A stretch of 64,000 bases of DNA from Opitutaceae bacterium (GTDB lineage: Bacteria; Verrucomicrobiota; Verrucomicrobiia; Opitutales; Opitutaceae): assembly GCA_023269585.1 (NCBI GenBank), contig JAHFTC010000006.1, forward strand, positions 1-64,000, given 5' to 3'. The translations under genes and the position numbers were made by a program. The notes below the pieces were generated by a model. The model was given only the letters and a program-made list of their open reading frames with translations, had not been told where the DNA came from and did no database searches. Shown in pieces: positions 1 to 7,909 of this stretch (the stretch's first letter is position 1; every line of letters begins with the position of its first letter).

Positions 1-240
1 CCCGGGCTAAAGCACCGGGCCACGTCACGCGGGCGTTGTCTTGAGGTGGCGGGGTGCTTCAGCCCCCGCACTCCGACTCGGTCCGCAACACACGCCGAAC
101 CGCAGCCCTCGCCGAGTCCAATCGGCATTGCTTGTCGAACACGCCGAACGCAGCGCCCGGCTCCGCTCGGCGCCAACACCCAACTCGCCCCCTCCAGCCC
201 GGGCTAAAGCCGGCCGGGCCACGTCGCGCGGAGGCCGCAG
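1..240. repeat. Cluster of short GC-rich REP-like palindromes
   Basis: Three copies of a short motif built around GGGCTAAAGC or its reverse form (TGCTTCAGCCC) lie near positions 3-12, 50-62 and 198-208. Each is flanked by CCGGG/CGGGC arms that can fold back. Related copies occur near 8906, 9650 and 47995. The stretch up to the gene end at 318 shows no convincing coding sequence. Recognition rests on repeated motifs within this window only. Confidence 0.5.
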
Positions 241-247
241 GCCGAAC

Positions 248-324
248 CTACCGCCTACCGCCCACCGCCCACCGTCCACAGTCCACAGTCTACCGTCCAC
301 AGTCTACCGTCCACCGCTCACCGC
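248..324. repeat. Period-7 tandem repeat (CCACCGT type), 11 units, runs into a stop codon
   Basis: Eleven contiguous 7-mers vary around CCACCGT, CCACAGT and CTACCGT. The last unit, TCACCGC at 318-324, contains the reverse-strand stop codon (TCA, 318-320) of the neighbouring methyltransferase-like gene. Three other arrays of the same family occur at 2012-2074, 9675-9716 and 36062-36117. Confidence 0.85.
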
Positions 325-1130
325 CTCCGCGGTCCGTCGATCCACGCACCCACTTCGTGGACACGGTGGAACTCCGCGCTCCACTCGGGGATCGGCGCGA
401 GCTGCCATTGCCACGCGCGGTCGGGTTTGCGGAGCCCGTCCATGCCGGGCATGCGCTCGCGCTTGAGTTCGCGGCCGTCGGCCGCGAGGTCGAGCCGTGC
501 GCGGTCGCCGAGCAGCACGCGCACGCCGGGCCGCGCCCCCAGCCACTGGATATGCCGCCGCGCCGCAATCGCGCCGCAGCGATCCTGCAGTTTGCCGTCC
601 TCGTCGGCACCGGGGAAACGATCCATCGGCACCACGCCGAGCTGGGAAATGCAGTTGGCCGAAACGATCAGATCCGGCTCGCCGCCGGGCGGCAGACCGG
701 GATCCCCCTTCGCAAAGAGCGCCTCCGCCTGCGCCGGCGTGAGCGTGCGCCAGCCGCGGGCCAGCTCGGCGAGCACACCGGTGGCATCCCACACCTCGGC
801 GCGGATCTTGCCGACGCTGCGCTTGGCCAGCCGACGCAGCTCCGGACCGAGCACGACATCCGTGAGAATCACCTCATCGAACCGCGCGGCGAGTTCCGCC
901 AACGGCACATCGCGGCAGTCGCCCGCGCCGAGCACGAGCACCCGCCGCCGCTCGCGGCAACGCTCCGCGCCCTCGAGGATCGCGGCCTTGCTGGCATCGA
1001 GGTGCGGCGTCCACGCCTGGGCCGTGCGCCGGTGCCGGTAGGTGATCGCCACATGTTCCTGCGCCATGCCCAGCAGCCGCGCCCACGGCGGGCAACGCAG
1101 GGTGAAGTAGCGCAACAGTTCGGCGAGCAT
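318..1130 (-). CDS. SAM-dependent methyltransferase-like protein (270 aa)
   Basis: This is probably a cytosolic class I methyltransferase-fold protein of unknown substrate. The glycine-rich VLVLGAGDC at residues 64-72 matches the SAM-binding motif I position. An acidic strand end (VILTD, about 87-91) follows at the spacing of motif II. A later hydrophobic segment, LIVSANCISQLG (about 154-165), sits where motif IV is expected. No catalytic signature identifies the substrate, and a non-catalytic Rossmann-fold role is possible. The protein ends in a basic DGPRRR tail whose stop codon lies inside the period-7 repeat array, so the C-terminus may have been reshaped by repeat insertion. It appears monocistronic, since the next gene upstream (exported protein at 1179) is separated by about 50 bp and has a different character. 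The fold is fairly secure and the function is not. Confidence 0.7.
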   Translation of the reverse strand: MLAELLRYFTLRCPPWARLLGMAQEHVAITYRHRRTAQAWTPHLDASKAAILEGAERCRERRRVLVLGAGDCRDVPLAELAARFDEVILTDVVLGPELRRLAKRSVGKIRAEVWDATGVLAELARGWRTLTPAQAEALFAKGDPGLPPGGEPDLIVSANCISQLGVVPMDRFPGADEDGKLQDRCGAIAARRHIQWLGARPGVRVLLGDRARLDLAADGRELKRERMPGMDGLRKPDRAWQWQLAPIPEWSAEFHRVHEVGAWIDGPRRR

Positions 1131-1178
1131 GCCCCGCCGAGCAAAACCGCCCGCCGCCCGCGCGCCAGCGCAGAACGA

Positions 1179-1709
1179 TCAGCGGCGTGGATCGCCGGGC
1201 AGCGGATTCAGCGTGGAAGACGAGGTTTCTCCCGGCGTTCCCGCTTGCCGGCCGGGCCCTGTCGCCGCCGCTGAAGCATCCCACGCGATCAGGCTCATGA
1301 AGTCCTTCCTGCAACGCATTTGCCTGGCAACACTCCCCTCCCTCGGGGCAAACAACTCCGCGAGCAGCACCGTCGTTACCGCTTCGACTGCACCGGCCGG
1401 GAGCGGGCCCTTGTAGTGGAATTCCTTATTTATCACCGCGGTCCATGCGGCGTCCCGCGAGAACGGAATGTAGACAAGAACCGCGGACTCACTCTGGCCG
1501 TAATAGATGCCCTTCCCGTCCTTGAACCACGGTGTATATCTTCCGGCGCGTACAACAACCTTGTCCTTGAGCAGCGGATTGCTGATCACGTACTCCCTCG
1601 ACAAGCTGAAACCCGAGACGGAAGCATCGTCCACGGTGCTCACATTCGGTGCCGCATATGCAACAGCAGCGAGTGCGATCAAGAGCCAGAAGGTTGTTAA
1701 GGTACGCAT
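1179..1709 (-). CDS. Putative exported protein of unknown function (176 aa)
   Basis: I chose the ATG at 1709 because it opens a classical signal peptide (basic MRT, hydrophobic LLIALAAVAYA, likely cleavage after residue 19). The open frame continues upstream to 1946 but encodes low-complexity arginine-rich sequence. The mature part has aromatic, beta-rich character (YVISNPLLKD, RYTPWFKDGKGIYY), and I recognise no family. Base composition is noticeably less GC-rich than the neighbours, which could mean recent transfer or relaxed selection. The C-terminal 30 residues are Gly/Pro/Ser-rich and may be disordered. A purine-rich GAGG lies about 10 bases before the start. It probably acts in the periplasm or on the cell surface. 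Confidence 0.55.
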   Translation of the reverse strand: MRTLTTFWLLIALAAVAYAAPNVSTVDDASVSGFSLSREYVISNPLLKDKVVVRAGRYTPWFKDGKGIYYGQSESAVLVYIPFSRDAAWTAVINKEFHYKGPLPAGAVEAVTTVLLAELFAPREGSVARQMRCRKDFMSLIAWDASAAATGPGRQAGTPGETSSSTLNPLPGDPRR

Positions 1710-1898
1710 AGAAATGTCACGACCTCGGCGCGGAGGATTGCTTGGTTGAAGGGGTTGTGAATTCCAGGGGAGCAGTTTCTTCGCGGGCGCCGTGCCGACC
1801 GGCCGTGCCCGGTTTCGCAGGACCAGCAAGCCGGCGAGAGGGCTCGAAGTCGAGCCTGTTGCGGCGCGGAGCCGGCGGGAGCTGCACGGTGTCGAGCG

Positions 1899-1923
1899 GG
1901 TCGGCCTGAAGGCGCGACCTACG
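1899..1923 (-). repeat. GTAG-type REP-like hairpin
   Basis: On the minus strand this begins GTAGGTCGCGCC and continues TTCAGGCCGACC. It matches the elements at 8836 and 9575 (GTAGGTCG...CTTCAGG...CGAC). A GTAG head followed by an imperfect palindrome is the layout of REP elements. Confidence 0.6.
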
Positions 1924-1947
1924 CGCCGGATGCTCCCGCTACGCACA

Positions 1948-1976
1948 GAAAAAGCGCCGCTCTTGCGAGCGGCGCC
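1948..1976 (-). terminator. Rho-independent terminator downstream of the malic enzyme gene
   Basis: On the minus strand a 9-bp GC stem (1967-1975 with 1954-1962) closes a 4-nt loop (1963-1966) and is followed by a run of Ts (plus-strand As at 1949-1953). It sits about 110 bp after the malic enzyme stop codon, with the period-7 array in between. Confidence 0.75.
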
Positions 1977-2011
1977 TGGGGAAGAAACAGAATTGGATTA
2001 CCGGATACCGG

Positions 2012-2074
2012 CAACAGTCAACGGTCCACCGTCCACCGTCCACCGTCCACCGGTCACCGTCTACAGTCCACCGG
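2012..2074. repeat. Period-7 tandem repeat (CCACCGT type), 9 units
   Basis: Nine consecutive 7-mers run from CAACAGT through four near-identical CCACCG(T/G) units to CCACCGG at 2068-2074. The array starts 9 nt beyond the malic enzyme stop codon (2084-2086), between the gene and its terminator, so it is transcribed as part of the 3' untranslated region. Confidence 0.85.
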
Positions 2075-2083
2075 TACACCAGT

Positions 2084-3757
2084 TCAGATGTACTCCTGGT
2101 ACTCGGGCACGTACATGCGGGCGCGGACATCGGCCTCGATATCCGCCGGCTTCGGGAGCTGCGCGAGTCCTTCGCGGTGGCACTCCTCGACGACGGCGGC
2201 GGCGATCTTGGCCGAGACTTCGCGGATCTTCGAAAACGGCGGGTACACGCGGCGCACGGCCAGATCCTCGGGGCCGACGAGACCGGCGAGGGTCTGCGCA
2301 GCGATGAGGAACATCTTGTTCGTGACCTGCTTCGACTCGCACGCGAGGGCGCCGAGGCCCACGCCGGGGAAGATATACACGTTGTTGCCCTGGCCGGGCA
2401 CGTAGGTCTTGCCGTTGAGGGTCACCGTCGGGAACGGGCTGCCGGAGGCGAAGATCACGCGGCCTTCGGACCACGTGTAGGCCTCCTCGGCGGTGCACTC
2501 GGCCTTCGAGGTCGGGTTCGAGAGCGCGAAGATGATCGGCTGCTCGTTGTACTGCGCCATCTTCTCGACGATCGTCTTGGTGAAGGTGCGCGGCACGCCG
2601 GAGACGCCGATGAGGGTGGTGGGCTTAAGGACGTCGACCGCCTCCTCGAGGGTGGCGATGAACTTGGCGTCCTGGGCGTAGGGAACCTTGTGCTCGGCGA
2701 GCTTGCCGGGGCGCTCCTTGACCACGAGTCCCTGGGAGTCGACGAACCAGCAGCGCTTGCGCGCGTCGGCCTCGGACATGCCCTGTTGCACGGCGGCCTC
2801 GACAAAGATGTCGGCGATGCCGGTGCCCGCTTCGCCGGCGCCGAGGAAGAGCAGCTTCTGGTCGACGAGTTTGCCGCCGTTGAGGCGCAGTCCGCCGAGG
2901 ATGCCGGCGAGGGCGACGGAAGCCGTGCCCTGGATGTCGTCGTTGAAGCTGAGGACGTCCTTCTCGTACTTGTGGAGGATGCGGAAGGCGTTGGTGTTGC
3001 CGAAATCCTCCCACTGGACGAGGACCTTCGGGTAGGCCTTCTTCACGGACTGGACAAACTCCTCGATGAGCTCGTCGTACTCGGGGCCGCGGAGGCGTTT
3101 CTGGTTGAGGCCGACATACATCGGGTCCTCGTGCAGCTTCGGGTTGTCGGTGCCGACGTCGATGGTGATCGGCAGGCAGCAATAGGGGTGCACGCCGGCG
3201 CAGGCGGTGTAGAGGCCGAGCTTGCCGATCGGAATGCCCATGCCGTAGGCGCCGAGGTCGCCGAGGCCGAGGATGCGCTCGCCGTCGGTGACGACGATCA
3301 TGCGCACGTCGGGCTGGGGCCAGTTGGCGAGGATCTCGGCGATGTGGCCCTTGTCCTTGCTGGTGATGTACAGGCCGCGCGGGCGGCGGTAGATGGCGCC
3401 GAACTCGAGGCAGGCCTGGCCGACGGTGGGGGTGTAGATGATCGGGATCATCTCATCCGGAAACTCCTCGATGAGGCGGTAGAACAGGGTCTCGTTTCGG
3501 CCCTGGAGGCTCGAGAGGAAGATGTACTTGTCGAGTGGATCGGTCTTGCGGCGGAAGTTGGCGATGGCGCGCTGGAGCTGCTCCTTGAGCGGGAAGACCC
3601 GCGGCGGCAACAGGCCGCGCAGACCGAGGGCGTCGCGCTCGCGCTCGGAGAAGGCCGTCCCCTTGTTGAGGATCGGGTTCGCGAGCAATGCGGTGCCACG
3701 GGGAAGCATCGGACCTGCATAGGGTTGCAGGCCGCCAGCACGAGGTCTAAGAGCCAT
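2084..3757 (-). CDS. maeA: NAD(P)-dependent malic enzyme (malate dehydrogenase, oxaloacetate-decarboxylating)
   Basis: It oxidatively decarboxylates L-malate to pyruvate and CO2 with reduction of NAD or NADP, linking the TCA cycle to pyruvate. The 557-residue length matches the large-subunit MaeA/SfcA class. The N-terminal catalytic domain has the conserved IPIIYTPTVGQAC (about 104-116, catalytic Tyr108). Metal-binding acidic positions appear in WEDF (249-252) and FNDDIQGTA (271-279). A Rossmann nucleotide-binding loop GAGEAGTG (306-313) opens the second domain. A second possible start at Met17 (MLPRGTALL) cannot be excluded. Coenzyme preference cannot be settled by eye. The gene is monocistronic and divergent from ppnP across about 160 bp, with a terminator downstream and a period-7 repeat in its 3' region. 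Confidence 0.95.
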   Translation of the reverse strand: MALRPRAGGLQPYAGPMLPRGTALLANPILNKGTAFSERERDALGLRGLLPPRVFPLKEQLQRAIANFRRKTDPLDKYIFLSSLQGRNETLFYRLIEEFPDEMIPIIYTPTVGQACLEFGAIYRRPRGLYITSKDKGHIAEILANWPQPDVRMIVVTDGERILGLGDLGAYGMGIPIGKLGLYTACAGVHPYCCLPITIDVGTDNPKLHEDPMYVGLNQKRLRGPEYDELIEEFVQSVKKAYPKVLVQWEDFGNTNAFRILHKYEKDVLSFNDDIQGTASVALAGILGGLRLNGGKLVDQKLLFLGAGEAGTGIADIFVEAAVQQGMSEADARKRCWFVDSQGLVVKERPGKLAEHKVPYAQDAKFIATLEEAVDVLKPTTLIGVSGVPRTFTKTIVEKMAQYNEQPIIFALSNPTSKAECTAEEAYTWSEGRVIFASGSPFPTVTLNGKTYVPGQGNNVYIFPGVGLGALACESKQVTNKMFLIAAQTLAGLVGPEDLAVRRVYPPFSKIREVSAKIAAAVVEECHREGLAQLPKPADIEADVRARMYVPEYQEYI

Positions 3758-3916
3758 AAGTGGGTGAGTTAATGATGGCGCGTCCCTGGTTGAAAGACTG
3801 ATTTTCCCCGCTTTGCATTAACGGCAGTCCGGGGACCCCGACCGGCGCGTTTTCGGCTCCGACGTGCAACGCTCGCTTGTCAGCGGCGGTTTTTTCCCCA
3901 CGGTCGCTCATACGTA

Positions 3917-4240
3917 ATGAGTGTCTCGCAATTCTCCGGCGTCACCATCCACACCAAGGCCAATGTCTACTTCGACGGCGGCGTCGTCTCGCACACCGTG
4001 CTCTTCGCCGACGGCACCAAGAAGACCATCGGGGTGATTCGCCCAGGCACGTATCACTTCGGCACCGCCGCCCCGGAACGCATGGAGATCGTCGCCGGCG
4101 CCTGCAAGGTGACGCTCGACGGCCAGTCCGAGGTCCAGACCTACGGCGCGGCGACCTATTTCGACGTCCCCGGCAAGAGCGGATTCACGATTGTGGTCGA
4201 AGCCGGACTTTGCGAATACGTGTGCTCGTTCCTCGCCTGA
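3917..4240 (+). CDS. ppnP: Pyrimidine/purine nucleoside phosphorylase PpnP (YaiE family)
   Basis: This is a small single-domain cupin-like enzyme that phosphorolyses several nucleosides to free base and ribose-1-phosphate. Its 107-residue length is close to that of E. coli PpnP. Recognisable family positions include [19 protein letters not shown] near the N-terminus, [13 protein letters not shown] in the middle, and the late barrel strand [10 protein letters not shown]. The start ATG at 3917 gives the expected N-terminus. It lies about 50 bp upstream of adenylate kinase on the same strand, so the two nucleotide-metabolism genes may be co-transcribed. Confidence 0.93.
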   Translation: MSVSQFSGVTIHTKANVYFDGGVVSHTVLFADGTKKTIGVIRPGTYHFGTAAPERMEIVAGACKVTLDGQSEVQTYGAATYFDVPGKSGFTIVVEAGLCEYVCSFLA

Positions 4241-4290
4241 ACGGGCGACGCCACGTTTGCTCTCCCACCGCCGGCAACCGACTCACCCGC

Positions 4291-5055
4291 GTGTCCTCAA
4301 ACCCCTCCGCTTCCCGTCCGAACCCTGATCACGCCACTTGGCTGAAGGGTCCGGAATACCCGTGCGATCTCCCCGGCCCCGGCCCGCGCCGGCCCTGGCA
4401 CATCGTCTTGCTCGGGCCCCCGGGCGTGGGCAAGGGCACCCAGGCCGACCTGATCGTGCAGACGTTCGGCGCGTGCCAGCTCTCCACCGGCGAAATCTTC
4501 CGCAACGCCATCGCGGCCGGCCTCGACCGCGCCTCGCCGGCGATGCGCCAGGCGCTCGTCGAGATGCAGCGCGGCGCCCTCGTGCCCGACGACCTCGTCG
4601 TCGAGATCGTGCGCGAACGCCTCCGCTGCCTGTCCTGCACGCAGGGCTTCCTGCTCGACGGCTTTCCGCGCACCCGTTCGCAGGCTGAGGCGCTCGACGG
4701 CATCCTCGCCGAAGCCGGGACTACGCTCGATGCCGCCGTCAATTTCATGGCGAACGACGCTGAGATCATCACCCGCATCTCCGGTCGCCGCGTCTGCCGC
4801 GCCTGCAAGGCCACGATCAACCTCGACATATCGCCGCCGCGCATCGCCGGCGTGTGCGACAAATGCGGCGGGGCGCTCTTCCAGCGGGATGACGACAAGC
4901 CCGAGGTCGTGCGCAACCGACTGGTCGCCTACCATGCGACGGCCAAGCCCGTGCTGGACTTCTACCGGTCCAAGGGATTGTTGCACGAGATCCCGGTCGG
5001 CAACACACCGCTGGATACGTTCGAGAAGACCCACAAAGTGCTGCTCGCCGTCTGA
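4291..5055 (+). CDS. adk: Adenylate kinase with zinc-binding lid
   Basis: It catalyses reversible phosphoryl transfer between ATP and AMP in the cytosol. I chose the GTG start at 4291 because it lies just after ppnP and gives a 254-residue product. The frame is open further upstream only by overlapping ppnP. The P-loop GPPGVGKGT is at residues 42-50. The AMP-binding STGEIFRNAI is at about 65-74. The conserved DGFPRTRSQAE is at about 123-133. The lid carries four cysteines (C169, C172, C189, C192), the zinc-type lid of Gram-positive and many other adenylate kinases. There is an unusual N-terminal extension of about 35 residues, rich in Pro, before the P-loop strand. A second housekeeping adk elsewhere is possible. 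Confidence 0.93.
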   Translation: MSSNPSASRPNPDHATWLKGPEYPCDLPGPGPRRPWHIVLLGPPGVGKGTQADLIVQTFGACQLSTGEIFRNAIAAGLDRASPAMRQALVEMQRGALVPDDLVVEIVRERLRCLSCTQGFLLDGFPRTRSQAEALDGILAEAGTTLDAAVNFMANDAEIITRISGRRVCRACKATINLDISPPRIAGVCDKCGGALFQRDDDKPEVVRNRLVAYHATAKPVLDFYRSKGLLHEIPVGNTPLDTFEKTHKVLLAV

Positions 5056-5460
5056 GGCGTGTCGAGACGCGGGTAGAGGAACAAGAGCTGCACCGTCGGT
5101 GGTACACGCCGCGGGGCTCCGCCGCTCCGGTTTCTCCTCGGTTTTCCGGCTCTCGTCGCTCGGCCGCTTCACGCTCGCCTGACTGATCAGGCCTGCGCGG
5201 CGGCGCGACCGCTCTGTTCTCGCGCCGGCCCCGCGTATCGCCCAGACGGATCCGCGGGCCACGGGAAACGCACCCCGCCCAACGGAGCACGCGCCTCCGA
5301 ATTAGGGCGCGGGAGGGGGGCCGTTCCTTGGGCGGTCGCGGTCCGCCCGGGCGACCGAACCGGCCTCGCAATCGTCTCCGGGATCCAAGGAGAAGAATCA
5401 CGACGGGCGCGCGATCGGCCGCGCCCCCCCTTCCGCCCCGCCAGCCAGGGGCCGCATTCC
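5056..5460. other. Non-coding stretch without recognisable features
   Basis: Between adenylate kinase and the 46-bp palindrome I see no credible gene, terminator or RNA. Open frames here are arginine- and proline-rich shadows of high GC. A weak copy of the CTCTCGTCGCTCGG motif (related to 26279, 35058, 56189 and 61730) occurs near 5142. Confidence 0.4.
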
Positions 5461-5506
5461 CAACGGCCCAATTCGTGTTACGATCGTAACACGAATTGGG
5501 CCGTTG
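5461..5506. repeat. 46-bp perfect palindrome
   Basis: Every base from 5461 to 5506 pairs with its mirror position around the centre between 5483 and 5484. The core is TTACGATCGTAA flanked by CGTG/CACG and AATTGGGC-type arms. The arms are AT-richer than the surroundings. It lies in an intergenic region with no adjoining gene start within 200 bp, so neither a simple operator nor a terminator is obvious. It is not followed by a T-run. Confidence 0.95.
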
Positions 5507-5727
5507 ATGCGTCCGGCGCCGCGCGGCTCTGCTTCACGCCGGTTGAACAACCGAACCTCTTCCCACGATGAAGCTCCACCTCCAGGGAGAGCCGGCGTCG
5601 CGGCCAGCCCAGCCCGCAAATCCGAGTCAACCGGCGGATGGGGCGCGACGATCGCCCCGCGCTTCCGGCAACTTGTTTGCCTCCGGCGGAGGCGCGGGGT
5701 CGCGACAGCTCAACAGAATGGTCCCGT

Positions 5728-6156
5728 TCAGAGCGTGAACCGCGCGAAGTTGCGCGCGTCCTCGCCCACTTCGACGGCCGTCAGCCACGCCCGCCCACCC
5801 GAGTTTTCACGCACGAGCGGGTCGAGGCTGCGGAACGCCCACTCGGCAAGCCCCTCGCAGGAGCAATTGGGGACGATGGTCGCCTTCCAGACCGTCGGCG
5901 CGGCCTCAAGCAGGACCTCACGCATGGGATCGTCGAAATTGAAGAGGCAGGCGTGGTCGAGGTTCTTGTCGATCCACTGGCGGATGTACTTGAGCCGGCC
6001 GAAATCGACCACGAAGCCGTTGGCGTCAGGCGCGGCGCAGGCGAACGTGAGGGTGAGGCTCCAGTTGTGCCCGTGGATGTTCGCGCAGTGCCCGTCGTGC
6101 AGGTGCTGGCGATGCGCGAACGGAATGTCGTTGTACGTCTTCGAGCAGGTGAGCAT
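5728..6156 (-). CDS. queD: 6-carboxy-5,6,7,8-tetrahydropterin synthase (QueD/PTPS family)
   Basis: It converts dihydroneopterin triphosphate to 6-carboxy-tetrahydropterin in queuosine/7-deazaguanine synthesis. The 142-residue length fits the family. The zinc-binding histidines appear in FAHRQ (His15) and NIHGHNW (His28, His30). The catalytic cysteine is in [10 protein letters not shown] (about Cys24). The pterin-binding strand VVDFGRLK and a late glutamate (VEVGE) are also present. I chose the ATG at 6156 because the family N-terminus begins just before the first zinc histidine. An upstream ATG at 6177 would add seven residues. No other queuosine genes are nearby. A 6-pyruvoyl-tetrahydropterin synthase activity is the alternative, but the CxxxHGH arrangement favours QueD. 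Confidence 0.88.
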   Translation of the reverse strand: MLTCSKTYNDIPFAHRQHLHDGHCANIHGHNWSLTLTFACAAPDANGFVVDFGRLKYIRQWIDKNLDHACLFNFDDPMREVLLEAAPTVWKATIVPNCSCEGLAEWAFRSLDPLVRENSGGRAWLTAVEVGEDARNFARFTL

Positions 6157-6213
6157 GGCGCGAACGAAAACGGCCACGCGGGCCGGGAAAAGCGAAAAGG
6201 CGGCGAGCCGGCG

Positions 6214-6552
6214 CTATTTGCGCTCGGGCTTCTTGTTGCCGCCCTTCTTCTGGTTGTCGAGGTCGGTGATGTCCCGCTGCTCGAAGCCCTTGCTCGGGAA
6301 GAACTGCGCGATCGGCTCGATGAACGGCGTCAGGAAGGCGGGCTCGTTGCGGTTATAGATCCAACTGAAGAGTACGATGCCGCAGGCCGCCGAGAGCAGA
6401 ATCGACAGGAAGATCTTATTGGACCCTTGGTAGATTTTCACCACCACCACGATCACCAGAACCAACAACAGGAAGACGCCCGTCTTCATCAGAAACTGCG
6501 GGGGCAGTTTCTCGGTGACCTTCGACCATTCCAACGCAGCGAGCCAGATCAT
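6214..6552 (-). CDS. Small inner-membrane protein of unknown function (112 aa)
   Basis: Two transmembrane helices are evident: FLLLVLVIVVVV near residues 25-40 and FLSILLSAACGIVLFSWIY near 48-66. A hydrophilic C-terminal tail ends in basic NQKKGGNKKPERK. I placed the start at the ATG at 6552 (MIWLAALEW). A longer form from 6582 would add MAVGCATGTV. It lies 57 bp upstream of queD on the same strand and may be co-transcribed. I recognise no family. Confidence 0.6.
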   Translation of the reverse strand: MIWLAALEWSKVTEKLPPQFLMKTGVFLLLVLVIVVVVKIYQGSNKIFLSILLSAACGIVLFSWIYNRNEPAFLTPFIEPIAQFFPSKGFEQRDITDLDNQKKGGNKKPERK

Positions 6553-6743
6553 GACCGTACCTGTAGCGCATCCGACCGCCATTTCGAGTTCAAAGCCTGG
6601 TTCCGCGGGAGGTTGACCACCTCGTTACCGGCCCGGCGGCGACCGCCCCATCGTCCGGCGGTTGGTAGACGGTTACCGTTCAATCGTTCGCACGCCAAGG
6701 GGAGTGCCTGCAACTTCCGCCCCCTTTCGCTACCTTCCAGCCC

Positions 6744-7841
6744 ATGAAAATGACCTTCCGTTGGTTCGGGGAACAAGACGACTGCATCCACCTCTGGCAG
6801 GTGCGGCAGATCCCCGGCGCGCCCGGCATCGTCGGCGCGCTCTTCGATGTCCCCGTCGGCGAGGTGTGGCCGGTCGAGAAGATCGCGCACCTGAAGTCCA
6901 CCGTCGAGGCCTCCGGCCTCGCGCTCGAGGTCATCGAGAGCGTCAACGTCCACGATGACATCAAGCTCGGCGCGCCCTCGCGCGACCACTACATCGCCAA
7001 CTACGCCGAGACCCTCCGCCGCCTCGGCCGCGCCGGCATCAAGGTCGTCTGCTACAACTTCATGCCGGTCTTCGACTGGCTCCGCACCGACCTCGCGCAC
7101 CCGCTGCCCGACGGCTCCAACGCCCTCTTCTACGAGGCCGCCAAGGTCAAGGACCTCACCCCCGCGACCGTCCTCGACCTGTTCGCCAAGAGCTCCAACG
7201 GCTTCAAGCTCCCCGGCTGGGAACCCGAGCGCCTCGCCCAGCTCAAGGAGCTCTTCGTGAAGTATTCAGTTGTCGATGCCGACAAGCTCGTCGCCAACCT
7301 CAAGTACTTCATCGATGCGCTCATGCCCGTGTGCGAGGAGTTCGACATCCGTATGGCCATCCACCCCGACGATCCGCCGTGGCCCATGTTCGGCCTGCCG
7401 CGCATCGTCACCAACGAGGCCGACCTCGCCCGCGTCCTGTCGCTCAACCCGAGCCGCCACCACGGCCTCACGTTCTGCACCGGCTCGCTCGGCGCCAATC
7501 CCGCCAACAACCTCCCGGCCATGATCCGCCGCTTCGGCGCGATGGGCCGCATCCACTTCGCCCACTGCCGCAACATCCTGCGCTTCCCCAACGGCGACTT
7601 CACCGAGTCCTCCCACCTCTCCACCGACGGCTCCGTCGACATGTACGAGGTGATGAAGGCGTATCATGATGTCGGTTTCACCGGCTACATGCGCCCCGAC
7701 CACGGCCGCATGATCTGGAACGAGACCGGCCGCCCCGGCTACGGCCTCTACGACCGCGCCCTCGGCATCGCCTACCTCAACGGCCTCTGGGAAGCCGTCG
7801 GCAAGAGCGTCGCCCTCGACGGCGCCCACGCCCGCACCTGA
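6744..7841 (+). CDS. uxuA: Mannonate dehydratase
   Basis: It dehydrates D-mannonate to 2-keto-3-deoxygluconate in hexuronate (glucuronate/fructuronate) catabolism. The 365-residue length agrees with the family. The N-terminus MKMTFRWFGEQDD is diagnostic. Metal-ligand regions follow: MAIHPDDPPWP, FCTGSLGA, IHFAHCRN and MRPDHGRMI, giving the His, Cys, His and Asp ligands of the TIM-barrel active site. It forms a two-gene unit with the SDR oxidoreductase 68 bp downstream, which supplies the preceding step. No uronate isomerase or local GntR regulator lies in the window. Confidence 0.96.
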   Translation: MKMTFRWFGEQDDCIHLWQVRQIPGAPGIVGALFDVPVGEVWPVEKIAHLKSTVEASGLALEVIESVNVHDDIKLGAPSRDHYIANYAETLRRLGRAGIKVVCYNFMPVFDWLRTDLAHPLPDGSNALFYEAAKVKDLTPATVLDLFAKSSNGFKLPGWEPERLAQLKELFVKYSVVDADKLVANLKYFIDALMPVCEEFDIRMAIHPDDPPWPMFGLPRIVTNEADLARVLSLNPSRHHGLTFCTGSLGANPANNLPAMIRRFGAMGRIHFAHCRNILRFPNGDFTESSHLSTDGSVDMYEVMKAYHDVGFTGYMRPDHGRMIWNETGRPGYGLYDRALGIAYLNGLWEAVGKSVALDGAHART

Positions 7842-7878
7842 TCGCCCGTGGGCCCACCCCCCGCCGCCGCTCCCTCGT

Positions 7879-7905
7879 CCGCAATCCGCATTCCGCAATC
7901 CGCAT
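7879..7905. repeat. Period-7 repeat (CCGCAAT/CCGCATT), 4 units, directly before a start codon
   Basis: Four alternating units of CCGCAAT and CCGCATT end 4 nt before the ATG at 7910 and so occupy the position of the ribosome-binding site. The same repeat family occurs inside the RNA methyltransferase gene (42311-42420, 42761-42931, 43249-43281) and at 44717-44740. Confidence 0.8.
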
Positions 7906-7909
7906 TTTC

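Noticed and set aside
248-324. CRISPR array
   Set aside because: The repeats are 7 nt, contiguous and without spacers, and no cas gene is present.
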